Of a DNA stretch of 64,000 nucleotides, positions 1 to 8,138 are shown piece by piece (position 1 is the first letter of the stretch; each line of letters starts with the position of its first letter). A model generated the notes under the pieces. The model had not been told where the DNA came from and did not search any database. It saw only the letters and a list, made by a program, of their open reading frames with translations. Position numbers and translations under genes: made by a program. The DNA is from Microbulbifer thermotolerans (GTDB lineage: Bacteria > Pseudomonadota > Gammaproteobacteria > Pseudomonadales > Cellvibrionaceae). The stretch covers positions 114,269 through 178,268 of the forward strand of contig NZ_FOKT01000009.1 in the NCBI RefSeq assembly GCF_900112305.1. Reading direction: 5' to 3'.

Positions 1-1
1 T

Positions 2-685
2 GGCAAGTACCTGAGCATGGCTCAGAACCTGCAAAACGCTTCCGCTGGCTTTACCGCTTTTGGCGTTGACCCGACCGGTCCTACTGGCGGTTCCTACCTG
101 AAAGCCATGATCAACAGCCCGAGCCTGGTTGAACGTTGGCATCAGGGCGGCATTGTTGGCTACATCATCACCGGCGTCGGTGCGGTTGCGATGCTGCTGG
201 CGATCTGGCGCCTGATCGTACTGTCCGGTGTCAGTGCCCGGGTTAATGCACAGCTGCGTTCTTCCTCCGCCAATACCAACAACCCCTTGGGTCGTGTACT
301 GGCCGTAGCGGAAGAGAACAAGGGCGTGGACGGCGAAACTCTGGAACTGAAGATGGAAGAGGCGGTGCTGAAAGAGCGCCCGGCCATCGAGTCCGGTCTG
401 AACCTGTTGAAGATCATCGCCATGGTGGCGCCGCTGCTGGGTCTGCTGGGTACCGTAACCGGTATGATCATCACCTTCCAGGCGATCACCATCTTCGGCG
501 CTGGCGATCCGAAAGCTATGGCCGGCGGTATCTCCTCTGCGCTGGTAACCACCGTGCTGGGTCTGTGTGTTGCTATCCCGACAGTACTGATGCACACCAT
601 CGTAAACGGCCGGGCCAAGCGCATCCTGCACATCCTTGAAGAGCAGAGTGCAGGCATCGTGGCGGAAAACGCCGAGCGTAACTAA
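2..685 (+). CDS. MotA/TolQ/ExbB proton channel family protein, TtpC-like large ExbB (5'-partial)
   Basis: The frame is open to the left edge, so this is the C-terminal part (about 227 residues) of a longer protein; the ATG at 17 is probably internal. Three hydrophobic segments are visible: one after WHQGG, one around APLLGLLGTVTGM, and one around VTTVLGLCVAIPTVL. The GLLGTVTGM and TTVLGL motifs are typical of MotA/TolQ/ExbB channels that use the proton gradient to drive TonB. In Vibrio-type TonB2 clusters a ~450-residue ExbB-like protein, TtpC, precedes exbB2–exbD2–tonB2–TPR, and exactly that order follows here, so TtpC-like is the best reading. A stand-alone 222-residue ExbB is the alternative and is less likely given the open upstream frame. 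Confidence 0.88.
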   Translation, partial: GKYLSMAQNLQNASAGFTAFGVDPTGPTGGSYLKAMINSPSLVERWHQGGIVGYIITGVGAVAMLLAIWRLIVLSGVSARVNAQLRSSSANTNNPLGRVLAVAEENKGVDGETLELKMEEAVLKERPAIESGLNLLKIIAMVAPLLGLLGTVTGMIITFQAITIFGAGDPKAMAGGISSALVTTVLGLCVAIPTVLMHTIVNGRAKRILHILEEQSAGIVAENAERN

Positions 686-699
686 GAGGAGGCGGCAAC

Positions 700-1227
700 A
701 TGCACGCATTGTCTGACGCATGGGCCGCCGTCAACGCCTTTATGGCGTCGGGCGGGCCAGTACTGTTTCTGATCGCCGGCCTGACCTTCTTTATGTGGAC
801 GCTGATTTTTGAGCGCGTCTTCTACTTCCACAAATCGTTGAAGGAAGACGTAAAGGGAGCGGTGGAGCAGTGGGAAGAGCGCGCTGAGCGCAAGTCCTGG
901 AATGCCCATCGCATTCGTGAAGCGCTGATATCCCGGGTATCCGAGAAAATTCAAGACAACATGGACATGATCCAGACCTGTGTGGCTCTGGCCCCTCTGT
1001 TTGGGCTGCTGGGCACCGTTTGGGGCATGATCAATGTGTTTGAGGTTCTCGCGATCACCGGTGGCGGTGATGCCAAGCAGATGGCCAGTGGTGTTTCCAT
1101 GGCAACTATCCCGACAATGGCGGGGATGGTTGCGGCACTGTCAGGCGTATTTGCCAACACCTACATCACCCGCAAGGCGGAGCGCGAAACCCAGCTTCTG
1201 GAAGATCATCTGACGATGGATCACTAA
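700..1227 (+). CDS. exbB: ExbB2-type biopolymer transport protein
   Basis: A 175-residue inner-membrane protein of the MotA/TolQ/ExbB family. It has a first membrane span at about residues 18–40 (PVLFLIAGLTFFMWTLIF), a cytoplasmic loop, and two further spans around FGLLGTVWGM and TIPTMAGMVAALSG. The short length matches ExbB2 of TonB2 systems rather than the ~240-residue classical ExbB. The start lies 15 bases after the previous stop, behind an AGGAGG Shine-Dalgarno. With ExbD it forms the proton-driven motor that energises TonB. A 126-base gap containing a large hairpin separates it from exbD. Confidence 0.93.
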   Translation: MHALSDAWAAVNAFMASGGPVLFLIAGLTFFMWTLIFERVFYFHKSLKEDVKGAVEQWEERAERKSWNAHRIREALISRVSEKIQDNMDMIQTCVALAPLFGLLGTVWGMINVFEVLAITGGGDAKQMASGVSMATIPTMAGMVAALSGVFANTYITRKAERETQLLEDHLTMDH

Positions 1228-1287
1228 GGCGCCACAGGCGGCAGATACAGCCCGGCTTTATTTGCCGTGAAGGTTTAGCCAAGCCAG

Positions 1288-1338
1288 AAACTTTCGCCGG
1301 GGCATCTCTTATTGTGGAGAGCCCCGCCGAGAAAGTTT
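1288..1338 (+). other. Large imperfect hairpin between exbB and exbD
   Basis: The outer arms AAACTTTC (1288–1295) and GAAAGTTT (1331–1338) are complementary, as are the inner arms GGGGC (1299–1303) with GCCCC (1321–1325) and TCTC (1305–1308) with GAGA (1317–1320). The fold ends just before the exbD ribosome-binding region. There is no T-run, so it is not a classical terminator. An mRNA-processing or stability element, or a translational control element for exbD, is an inference. Confidence 0.5.
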
Positions 1339-1353
1339 GCTAAGAGAGTTGCT

Positions 1354-1755
1354 ATGAGCAGAAATCAAAATACGGCAGAAGAAGAAGCAGGCGCGATTGA
1401 CCTCACTCCCATGCTGGACGTGGTGTTCATCATGCTGATCTTCTTTATCGTCACCGCTACCTTTATCAAGGAGCCGGGTGTCGATGTGTTGAAGCCGGAA
1501 GCGACACAGGCTGAACTCAAAGCCACCTCGATTTTGGTAGCGATCAAAGATAACGACGAAATCTGGATTGCCAAGGAAAAAGTAGACGAGCGCCAAGTGA
1601 AACTTACTCTGGAGCGCCTCTATGCGGAAAACCCGAAAGGGTGGTTGGTAATTCAGCCCGATAAAAAAGCGAGTATCGAGAAGATAGCCCTGATTGCAGA
1701 CGCCGCCAGGAAAATCGGTATCGAGAAAGTTTCGGTCGCGACAGAAAAGAGTTAA
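1354..1755 (+). CDS. exbD: ExbD/TolR family biopolymer transport protein
   Basis: A 133-residue protein with one N-terminal membrane span (MLDVVFIMLIFFIVTATFI) preceded by the diagnostic IDLTPMLDVVF motif. The Asp in MLDVV corresponds to the proton-conducting Asp of ExbD/TolR. The rest is the periplasmic ExbD domain. I chose ATG 1354 over an upstream in-frame ATG at 1312 because homologues begin directly before the membrane span and AAGAGAG precedes 1354; the upstream extension would also lie inside the hairpin. The tonB start follows 5 bases after this stop, consistent with co-translation. Confidence 0.93.
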   Translation: MSRNQNTAEEEAGAIDLTPMLDVVFIMLIFFIVTATFIKEPGVDVLKPEATQAELKATSILVAIKDNDEIWIAKEKVDERQVKLTLERLYAENPKGWLVIQPDKKASIEKIALIADAARKIGIEKVSVATEKS

Positions 1756-1760
1756 CAGCT

Positions 1761-2384
1761 ATGAATCCGGTAAGACTATTAGGGGCGGGTGTACTGGCGG
1801 TTGCCACCACCTTTGCCCTGATCTTCACCATGCACGCGCTGATCGAGGCAAACCTCGGTGCTCCCAAAGAGGAGCAACAGATCAAGGTTGCCGATGTGGT
1901 GATGCCTGAGCAGAAGATCGAAACCCAGTACGATACCAGCAAGCCGGACAAGCCCGACGAGCCGGAAACGCCGCCGCCGGAAATGCCGGAGCCTGAGTTT
2001 GATCAGCCCGACCTGGATGACTCCATCAGCATGTCCGCACCGCGTGCGCAGGCTGACTTAAAGATCGGTGGTCTCGGCGGCGCATTCAGTGAGGGGGATT
2101 ACCTGCCGATCGTGAAGGTGCAGCCGCAGTATCCCCGCCGGGCGTTGCAGCGGGGCATTGAAGGCTGGGTGATTGTGGAATATACGGTGACCAAAAATGG
2201 TTCCGTGCGCGATCCGCATGTGGTGGAGGCTTATACCGTAGACGGCAATCCCACTACCATCTTCAATCGGGCTGCGATCAAATCCGCGCTGAAGTACAAA
2301 TATAAGCCGCGGGTAGTCGATGGAGAGCCGGTCGAAGTCCCTGGTGTACAAACCAAGATCAGCTTTAACCTGGCCAAGAACTAA
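1761..2384 (+). CDS. tonB: Energy transducer TonB (TonB2-like)
   Basis: A 207-residue TonB. It has an N-terminal membrane anchor at about residues 5–28, a short Pro/Glu/Asp-rich spacer (about 50–85) that would span the periplasm, and a C-terminal TonB domain (about 115–207). Recognisable C-terminal motifs are YPRRALQRGIEGWVIVEYTV and NPTTIFNRAAIKSALKYKYKP. The short rigid spacer is characteristic of TonB2-type proteins. It transduces energy from ExbB/ExbD to outer-membrane TonB-dependent receptors. It sits in the operon between exbD and the TPR gene. Confidence 0.93.
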   Translation: MNPVRLLGAGVLAVATTFALIFTMHALIEANLGAPKEEQQIKVADVVMPEQKIETQYDTSKPDKPDEPETPPPEMPEPEFDQPDLDDSISMSAPRAQADLKIGGLGGAFSEGDYLPIVKVQPQYPRRALQRGIEGWVIVEYTVTKNGSVRDPHVVEAYTVDGNPTTIFNRAAIKSALKYKYKPRVVDGEPVEVPGVQTKISFNLAKN

Positions 2385-2395
2385 AGGGGAAGCAT

Positions 2396-3733
2396 ATGAA
2401 GTTGACGACAGTGACGAGAGCTTTCACTAGGCTCGCCCTGCACACGTCGGTAGCGCTGCCCCTCGTACTGGCTCCGGCGGTGAGTGTCACCGTGCTGGAA
2501 AGCGCGGGTATGAAAGTCTCTTTTGCTCAGGCTCAGGCCCAGCAGAAGACACGCAAAGTGCCCGCGATGCGCGAGAATGTGTTTAAGAAGCTGGGTAAGG
2601 TGCAGGAAGCGGCCGATGCTGAGGACTGGAATGCGGCCTTGGCTGCATTGAAAGAGATGGAAGCCGGGAAGGCGAAGTACAATGCGTACGAAATCGCGCA
2701 GATGTACTATTTCTACGGCTACGTCTACTACAGTATGGAGCGCTTCAATGAAGCGATCACCTACTACAAGAAGGTGTTGGCGCAGGGGGCTGAAAACCTG
2801 CCTGTGGCACTGGAAGTGGGTACTCTGCTGACTATTGCCCAGCTGTATTTCGCAACAGAGAACTACGATCAGGCTCTGAATTACCTGAACAAGTGGTTTG
2901 CTGTAGCCGAGAAAGATCAGATTACTGCGGATTCCTATGCCCTGCGCGGCCAGGCCTATTACCAAAAAGGCGATAATGGTAAAGCGCTGTCGGATATCAA
3001 TACTGCTGTGTCGATGTACGAAAAAGAGGGCAAGGTGCCGAAGGAGAGCTGGTTTGGCTTACAGCGCTTCCTCTATTACGAGAAAAATGATTACAAGAAA
3101 GTAACCTCGATTCTCGAGAAACTGGTCAAGCACTATCCGAAAGCCGAGTACTACAAGCAGCTTGCAGGTATGTACGGAGAGCTGAAGCGGGATAAGGATC
3201 AGCTGCATATGATGGAGGCGGCCTATATCGCTGGCGCTCTGCAGAAAGAGAAAGAGCTATTGAATATGGCCTATCTCTTTATGGGGAACGAGATGCCCTA
3301 CAAAGGGGCCAAGGTCATCAAAAAAGGGCTCGCGGAGAAAAAGATCAAGCGCACTTCGAAGAATCTGGAAACCCTTGCACAGGCTTACCAGATGGCGCAG
3401 GAGTTGCAAAAATCTATCCCCGAGCTGGAGGCCGCGGCTCAGCTGTCCGACAAGGGTGACATTTATTCGCGTCTGGCCGGTATCTATCTGGATCTGGACA
3501 AGAATCAGAAAGCCGTTGAAATGGGTGCCAAAGCGCTCAAGAAAGGGGGCATCAAGCGCCCGGACCAGCTGTACATCGTTCTGGGTATGGCCAATGCCAA
3601 CCTTAAAAAGTATGACACTGCATTGAAGCATTTGAAGGAAGCGAAAAAATACGATCGCTCCAAAAAATTTGCCGAGCAGTGGATTGCCTTTGTTGAGAGC
3701 GAGAAGAAACGCGAGGAGCAACTGGCGATCTGA
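2396..3733 (+). CDS. Tetratricopeptide repeat protein of the TonB2 cluster
   Basis: A 445-residue exported protein with a signal-like N-terminus (hydrophobic stretch about residues 15–35, Ala-Gln-rich region to about 55) followed by TPR-like helical repeats through most of the length. Repeat motifs include YYFYGYVYYSMERFNEAITYY, LYFATENYDQALNYLNKW and ALRGQAYYQKGDNGKALSDI. A TPR protein closes the TtpC–ExbB2–ExbD2–TonB2 operon in vibrios and relatives, where it is thought to support TonB2 function. The gap from tonB is 11 bases with an AAAGGGGA ribosome-binding site. A strong terminator follows. Confidence 0.88.
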   Translation: MKLTTVTRAFTRLALHTSVALPLVLAPAVSVTVLESAGMKVSFAQAQAQQKTRKVPAMRENVFKKLGKVQEAADAEDWNAALAALKEMEAGKAKYNAYEIAQMYYFYGYVYYSMERFNEAITYYKKVLAQGAENLPVALEVGTLLTIAQLYFATENYDQALNYLNKWFAVAEKDQITADSYALRGQAYYQKGDNGKALSDINTAVSMYEKEGKVPKESWFGLQRFLYYEKNDYKKVTSILEKLVKHYPKAEYYKQLAGMYGELKRDKDQLHMMEAAYIAGALQKEKELLNMAYLFMGNEMPYKGAKVIKKGLAEKKIKRTSKNLETLAQAYQMAQELQKSIPELEAAAQLSDKGDIYSRLAGIYLDLDKNQKAVEMGAKALKKGGIKRPDQLYIVLGMANANLKKYDTALKHLKEAKKYDRSKKFAEQWIAFVESEKKREEQLAI

Positions 3734-3754
3734 TTGCCATACACTCTTCCCATT

Positions 3755-3789
3755 GAAAAGGCCGCGCAGTGATGCGCGGCCTTTTTTTG
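3755..3789 (+). terminator. Rho-independent terminator of the TonB operon
   Basis: The stem GCCGCGC (3761–3767) pairs with GCGCGGC (3774–3780) around a six-base loop, followed by a T7 run (3782–3788). It lies 27 bases after the TPR gene stop and ends the five-gene operon. Confidence 0.9.
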
Positions 3790-3838
3790 TGGTGTTTGTT
3801 TTACAAGCGGTTGAAAAATGCACAGTTAATTGCGAATT

Positions 3839-3868
3839 ATTTACAAATGCATGTAAATCGGCTATTAA
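3839..3868 (+). promoter_or_regulatory. Promoter of the second tonB with overlapping palindromic operator
   Basis: A sigma-70-type promoter is visible: TTTACA (3840–3845), exactly 17 bases, then TATTAA (3863–3868). An inverted repeat, ATTTACA (3839–3845) and TGTAAAT (3852–3858) with a six-base centre, covers the -35 box and half the spacer. A repressor bound there would block RNA polymerase. The sequence does not look like a Fur box; the regulator is unknown. Confidence 0.6.
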
Positions 3869-3947
3869 ATAACAGTAGCTGATCAGCTCCTTCCAACACT
3901 GGTGATGTTTACCGATTTAACACCCAAATAATAAAAGGAGAGGTGTT

Positions 3948-4592
3948 ATGGGTAGAGCTTATCTGCTAATTTCCAATCTCCCGCTTGTTTCCCACCAACT
4001 GGCCCACTACGGGCGAAGTTTCGCAATGGCAGCTGTAGCCACCACGCTGCTAGTCGTGGCGATGAGTCGGTTGATTGCCACAGATTTTTCGGAGCCGCCT
4101 GCTGAAGAATATTCACCAATAAAGTCGGTTCATATGCCGGAAATGAAAGTGACAACGATCAGGGAGGAGCCGCCTCAACCGCCACAGCCGGTGCCCTCGC
4201 AGCCTACCTTTGATCCGCCAGCAGTGGACCCGACCATACCGAAAATCCCCACCGTAATGGCGCCGCCTACTGTCAGTAATGAGGCTAATCAGATAGTAGT
4301 TTCCAGGGATCCGGTACCGGTATTCAAACCCTCGCCCCGCTATCCCAGCGCCGCGTTGCGTAAAGGCATAGAGGGCTATGTTGTGGTGGAATTTACAATC
4401 ACCAAGACGGGTAGCGTAAAGGATGTACGTGTAGTAGCGGGCTATGACAGCGCCGGCAATCCGACGAATGTTTTTAACCGCTCAGCGATCGCAGCTGCGG
4501 CGAGATTTAAATATCAGCCGCAGCTGAGGGATGGAGTGCCAGTGGAGCAATACGGTGTACGTAACCGTATCCGCTACAAGCTGGGGGATTAA
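3948..4592 (+). CDS. tonB: Second energy transducer TonB
   Basis: A 214-residue TonB family protein outside the ExbB/ExbD operon. It has an N-terminal hydrophobic anchor at about residues 22–45, a Pro-rich spacer (PPQPPQPVPSQP and following, about 70–115), and a C-terminal TonB domain with YPSAALRKGIEGYVVVEFTI and NPTNVFNRSAIAAAARFKYQP. The C-terminal half closely parallels the TonB at 1761–2384, so a gene duplication is likely. A strong AAGGAGAGG site precedes ATG 3948, and it has its own promoter, so its expression can be set independently of the shared motor genes. Confidence 0.9.
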   Translation: MGRAYLLISNLPLVSHQLAHYGRSFAMAAVATTLLVVAMSRLIATDFSEPPAEEYSPIKSVHMPEMKVTTIREEPPQPPQPVPSQPTFDPPAVDPTIPKIPTVMAPPTVSNEANQIVVSRDPVPVFKPSPRYPSAALRKGIEGYVVVEFTITKTGSVKDVRVVAGYDSAGNPTNVFNRSAIAAAARFKYQPQLRDGVPVEQYGVRNRIRYKLGD

Positions 4593-4603
4593 AACAGGTG
4601 CAG

Positions 4604-4626
4604 GCGCGGCCTCAGGCCGCGCTTGT
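4604..4626. terminator. Putative bidirectional terminator between tonB and ilvD
   Basis: A hairpin, GCGCGGCCT (4604–4612) with AGGCCGCGC (4614–4622), lies between the convergent tonB and ilvD stops. No strong T-run follows on the plus strand, so efficiency is uncertain. Confidence 0.5.
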
Positions 4627-4634
4627 GGACTCGT

Positions 4635-6470
4635 TCAGTCTATTTCACGCACTGCACCCCTGTCTGCGCTGGTAGCCAGCAATGCATAGGCTTTCAGTGC
4701 TTTGCTTACTTTGCGCGGGCGCACCTCGGTAGGCTTCCAGGCATTCGCGCCTTTGGCTTCCATCGCGGAGCGCCTGCGCTCTAGTTCTTCATCACTGATC
4801 AGTATTTCAATACTGCGCGCCGGGATATCGATACGGATAGTGTCCCCATTTTCCACCAGTCCAATAGCGCCACCAGAGGCAGCCTCGGGTGATACGTGGC
4901 CGATGGAAAGTCCGGAGGTGCCGCCGGAGAAACGGCCGTCGGTAATCAATGCGCAAGATTTGCCCAGCCCCTTGGATTTCAAATAGCTGGTGGGATAGAG
5001 CATTTCCTGCATGCCGGGTCCGCCCTTGGGCCCCTCGTAACGCACAATGACAGCCTCGCCGGCCTCAACTTTGCCGCCGAGTATGTGCTCCACCGCAGCT
5101 TCTTGGCTTTCGACGATATGTGCTGGGCCCTCGAACCGCCACAGCGCCTCGTCAACGCCGGAGGTTTTCACCACACAGCCATTTGGGGCCAGGTTACCGA
5201 ACAGCACCGCCAAACCACCCTCTGAGGTGTAGGCGTGTTGCACCGAGCGGATACAGCCGTTCTGCCGGTCATCGTCCAGACTGGGCCAGCGGGTGTCCTG
5301 GTGGAAGGCCGTCTGCGTGGGGATACCCGCCGGGCCGGCGCGGTAGAAACTGTGTACCGATGGGTCGTCGGTACGGCGTATGTCCCACTGTTCCAGGGCC
5401 TCAAGCAGTGTACGGCTGTGTACGGTGGGTAGGGATGTATCAAGCAGTCCCTCTGCCTCCAATTCGCCGAGAATGGCCATAACGCCACCGGCGCGGTGTA
5501 CGTCCTCAATATGGTATTTCTGGGTGTTGGGCGCCACTTTGCATAATTGTGGAATATGTCGGGACAGGCGGTCGATGTCCGCCAGATTAAAGTCGATACC
5601 CCCCTCTTGGGCGGCGGCCAGAAGGTGCAGGATGGTGTTGGTGGAGCCCCCCATGGCGATGTCCAAGGCCATGGCATTTTCGAAAGCGGCGCGACAGGCG
5701 ATGTTGCGCGGTAGGGCGCTTTCGTCGTCATTCTCGTAGTAGCGCTTGGCCAGGGAGACGATCTCACGACCGGCGCGGAGGAATAGCTGCTTGCGGTCGG
5801 CGTGTGTCGCCAGCAGGGTGCCGTTGCCTGGGAGGGCCAGGCCCAGGGCTTCGGTCAAACAGTTCATCGAGTTGGCGGTGAACATACCCGAGCAGGAGCC
5901 ACAGGTGGGGCAGGCGGACCGCTCATATTCGGCTACCGTCTCTTCGGAGGCGGTGTCGGTGGCCGCGATCACCATTGCGTCGACGAGGTCCAGTTTGTGC
6001 TCGGCAAGCTTGGTCTTGCCGGCCTCCATAGGGCCGCCAGAAACAAATATGGTGGGAATATTCAGCCGCAGCGCGGCCATCAACATTCCGGGAGTGATCT
6101 TGTCGCAGTTGGAAATACAGACTAATGCGTCGGCACAGTGGGCATTGACCATGTACTCAACCGAGTCGGCGATAATCTCGCGGCTGGGCAGGCTGTAGAG
6201 CATACCGTCGTGCCCCATGGCGATGCCGTCGTCCACCGCGATGGTATTGAATTCTTTGGCCACGCCGCCGGCACGTTCTATTTCTTCCGCCACCAATTGG
6301 CCCATATCCTTTAAGTGCACGTGTCCGGGTACGAACTGGGTAAAGGAGTTGGCGATGGCGATGATCGGCTTTTGAAAATCGCCGTCTTTCATACCGGTCG
6401 CTCGCCACAGGGCGCGGGCGCCGGCCATATTGCGACCGGCGGTGGAAGTTCGGGAGCGGTATTGGGGCAT
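4635..6470 (-). CDS. ilvD: Dihydroxy-acid dehydratase
   Basis: A 611-residue cytoplasmic Fe-S enzyme that dehydrates 2,3-dihydroxy-isovalerate and 2,3-dihydroxy-3-methylvalerate to the 2-keto acids in valine and isoleucine synthesis. Cluster and active-site motifs are present: [12 protein letters not shown] near residue 120 and [19 protein letters not shown] near 195, plus a C-terminal [20 protein letters not shown]. The length matches the family. It is transcribed separately from argA, with a 188-base gap. The product feeds the branched-chain aminotransferase encoded at 20.9 kb. Confidence 0.97.
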   Translation of the reverse strand: MPQYRSRTSTAGRNMAGARALWRATGMKDGDFQKPIIAIANSFTQFVPGHVHLKDMGQLVAEEIERAGGVAKEFNTIAVDDGIAMGHDGMLYSLPSREIIADSVEYMVNAHCADALVCISNCDKITPGMLMAALRLNIPTIFVSGGPMEAGKTKLAEHKLDLVDAMVIAATDTASEETVAEYERSACPTCGSCSGMFTANSMNCLTEALGLALPGNGTLLATHADRKQLFLRAGREIVSLAKRYYENDDESALPRNIACRAAFENAMALDIAMGGSTNTILHLLAAAQEGGIDFNLADIDRLSRHIPQLCKVAPNTQKYHIEDVHRAGGVMAILGELEAEGLLDTSLPTVHSRTLLEALEQWDIRRTDDPSVHSFYRAGPAGIPTQTAFHQDTRWPSLDDDRQNGCIRSVQHAYTSEGGLAVLFGNLAPNGCVVKTSGVDEALWRFEGPAHIVESQEAAVEHILGGKVEAGEAVIVRYEGPKGGPGMQEMLYPTSYLKSKGLGKSCALITDGRFSGGTSGLSIGHVSPEAASGGAIGLVENGDTIRIDIPARSIEILISDEELERRRSAMEAKGANAWKPTEVRPRKVSKALKAYALLATSADRGAVREID

Positions 6471-6604
6471 AGAGAATTCCGGATAGATTCACTCAGTTGT
6501 GGTTTTGCACCGCCCCTAGCCGGACGGTACGACGTAGAAGGCGAAGGTTACCAAAATTGTGAAAATTTTGCGCGCTGTGAGGCTGTTATGCCCTAAGGGG
6601 AGAT

Positions 6605-6630
6605 TTGCATCCCAATTTTTGGGGATGCAA
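6605..6630 (-). terminator. Hairpin downstream of argA
   Basis: A perfect 9-bp stem, TTGCATCCC (6605–6613) and GGGATGCAA (6622–6630), with an eight-base loop lies 29 bases past the argA stop in the direction of argA transcription. No U-run follows on the minus strand, so it may be a weak or factor-dependent terminator, or a regulatory element ahead of ilvD. Confidence 0.4.
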
Positions 6631-6658
6631 AGGGTTATAGTCCTTTTAAATCCCGGTG

Positions 6659-7969
6659 TTATGGATGCAGCCGCTTTCGCAAAACACGCGAATTGCGCTG
6701 TATGTTGTACAGGGATTGGCGCGAAGCCGGCAGGTCTTTTGCTGTCGCCGGGTTAAAGCCCTGCTCGATAAACCAGTGTTCAGTCTGCGTGGTCAGTACA
6801 AAGAGTTCATTAATCCCGAGCACACCCGCCTGACGTTCCAGGTGACGCAATAGCTTGGCGCCGCGACCGCTGCCGCGGAAATCCGGGTGTATAGCTACAC
6901 AGGCAAGTTCCGCCGCGACAACCTGACCCTGTTCATCGTGAATCGGATACAGCGCGGCGCAGGCGACCGGAGTGCCGTCCACTTCTACCAACGTGAAGTG
7001 GTCGATTTCCGCTTCCAGCTTTTCCCGCGGGCGTCGCACCAGTATGCCCTGTGTCTCCAAGGGGCGAATCAGGCCGAGAATGCCTCCCACATCGGTGATA
7101 CGTGCGCGGCGGATCACTTCGTAGCTGTCGCGGTAAATCATGGTGCCGGCGCCCTCGCGGCGAAACAGCTCCTGTATCAGCGCTCCGTTCTGCGCGTAGC
7201 TCAGCAGATGTGTGCGCGGCGTGCCGGCATTGCAGGCGGCGATAGCGCAGCGCAAAGCTGCGCTGTCCACCCGCGAGGTGATTTGTTCCGCCTGCACGAT
7301 ACTGAGCTCCGTGACACGTTCGCCGTCAATCGAGAGTTGTGGTGCTTCGCGAAACAACACCAGTTTTTCTGCCTGCAAGGCACGCGCGGCTTCCGAGGCT
7401 AAATCGAGATAATTGAGGTTGAACAGTTCGCCGGTCAGCGACGTGCCCAGCGGAGACAGCAGTACCAACGCGCCCTGCTCCAGAGCGTGCTGAATGGTTT
7501 TTACCTCCATGCGGCGTACAGTACCGGTCCAGCGCAGGTCCACACCGTCGAGCACGCCGATAGGGCGCGCGGTAATGAAATTGCCCGACACGACCTTCAG
7601 TGCCGAACGCGCCATTGGTGAGTCCGGCAAGCCCTGGGAAAAAGCGGCTTCCAGTTCGAAGCGGAGTTTGCCTACCGCGGCCTTGATTACCTCCAGTGTT
7701 TCGCGGTCGGTAACGCGGGTGTTGCCGTGAAATTGATTCGCGATACCGCGCTCGGCCAGGGCCCGATTTATCTGCGCGCGCGCACCGTGGACAACCACCA
7801 GACGTGCTCCCAGGCTGACCAGCAGCGTGAGGTCATGCACCAGGTTGCGGAAATTTGCGTGTTCCAGTGCATCGCCGGGAAGGCCGATCACCAGGGTACG
7901 GCCGCGCAGGTCGTTGATATAAGGTGCGGCGTGGCGAAACCAGTTTAGGGAGGCGTTGTCATCGCTCAC
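6659..7969 (-). CDS. argA: Amino-acid N-acetyltransferase (N-acetylglutamate synthase)
   Basis: A 436-residue enzyme that makes N-acetylglutamate, the first step of arginine synthesis. The N-terminal two thirds are an amino-acid-kinase fold (LVIGLPGDAL, VVVHGARAQINRAL) that binds the arginine effector in the family. The C-terminal ~145 residues are a GNAT domain with an ELACVAIHPDFRGSGRGAKLL acetyl-CoA loop. The start is GTG at 7969 behind a GGGG stretch. It lies downstream of argE on the same strand (169-base gap). Confidence 0.96.
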   Translation of the reverse strand: MSDDNASLNWFRHAAPYINDLRGRTLVIGLPGDALEHANFRNLVHDLTLLVSLGARLVVVHGARAQINRALAERGIANQFHGNTRVTDRETLEVIKAAVGKLRFELEAAFSQGLPDSPMARSALKVVSGNFITARPIGVLDGVDLRWTGTVRRMEVKTIQHALEQGALVLLSPLGTSLTGELFNLNYLDLASEAARALQAEKLVLFREAPQLSIDGERVTELSIVQAEQITSRVDSAALRCAIAACNAGTPRTHLLSYAQNGALIQELFRREGAGTMIYRDSYEVIRRARITDVGGILGLIRPLETQGILVRRPREKLEAEIDHFTLVEVDGTPVACAALYPIHDEQGQVVAAELACVAIHPDFRGSGRGAKLLRHLERQAGVLGINELFVLTTQTEHWFIEQGFNPATAKDLPASRQSLYNIQRNSRVLRKRLHP

Positions 7970-8138
7970 TAATTTGTACCCCGTTTGTTTTGCAGCCCTG
8001 GCGAATATACAGCAATTTTACCTTTCCCCTATAGCTGCAGTTGACGAACCGGTGTTACCTTCAGAGGGGGTTTCATCCGGGTGCGAGCGAAGTGGGATTG
8101 CCACCTAAAAAGACTCATGAGTACTTTTTCCTGCTGCA

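Noticed and set aside
3839..3858. Fur box upstream of the second tonB
   Set aside because: The palindrome ATTTACA-N6-TGTAAAT does not fit the GATAAT-repeat pattern of Fur sites.
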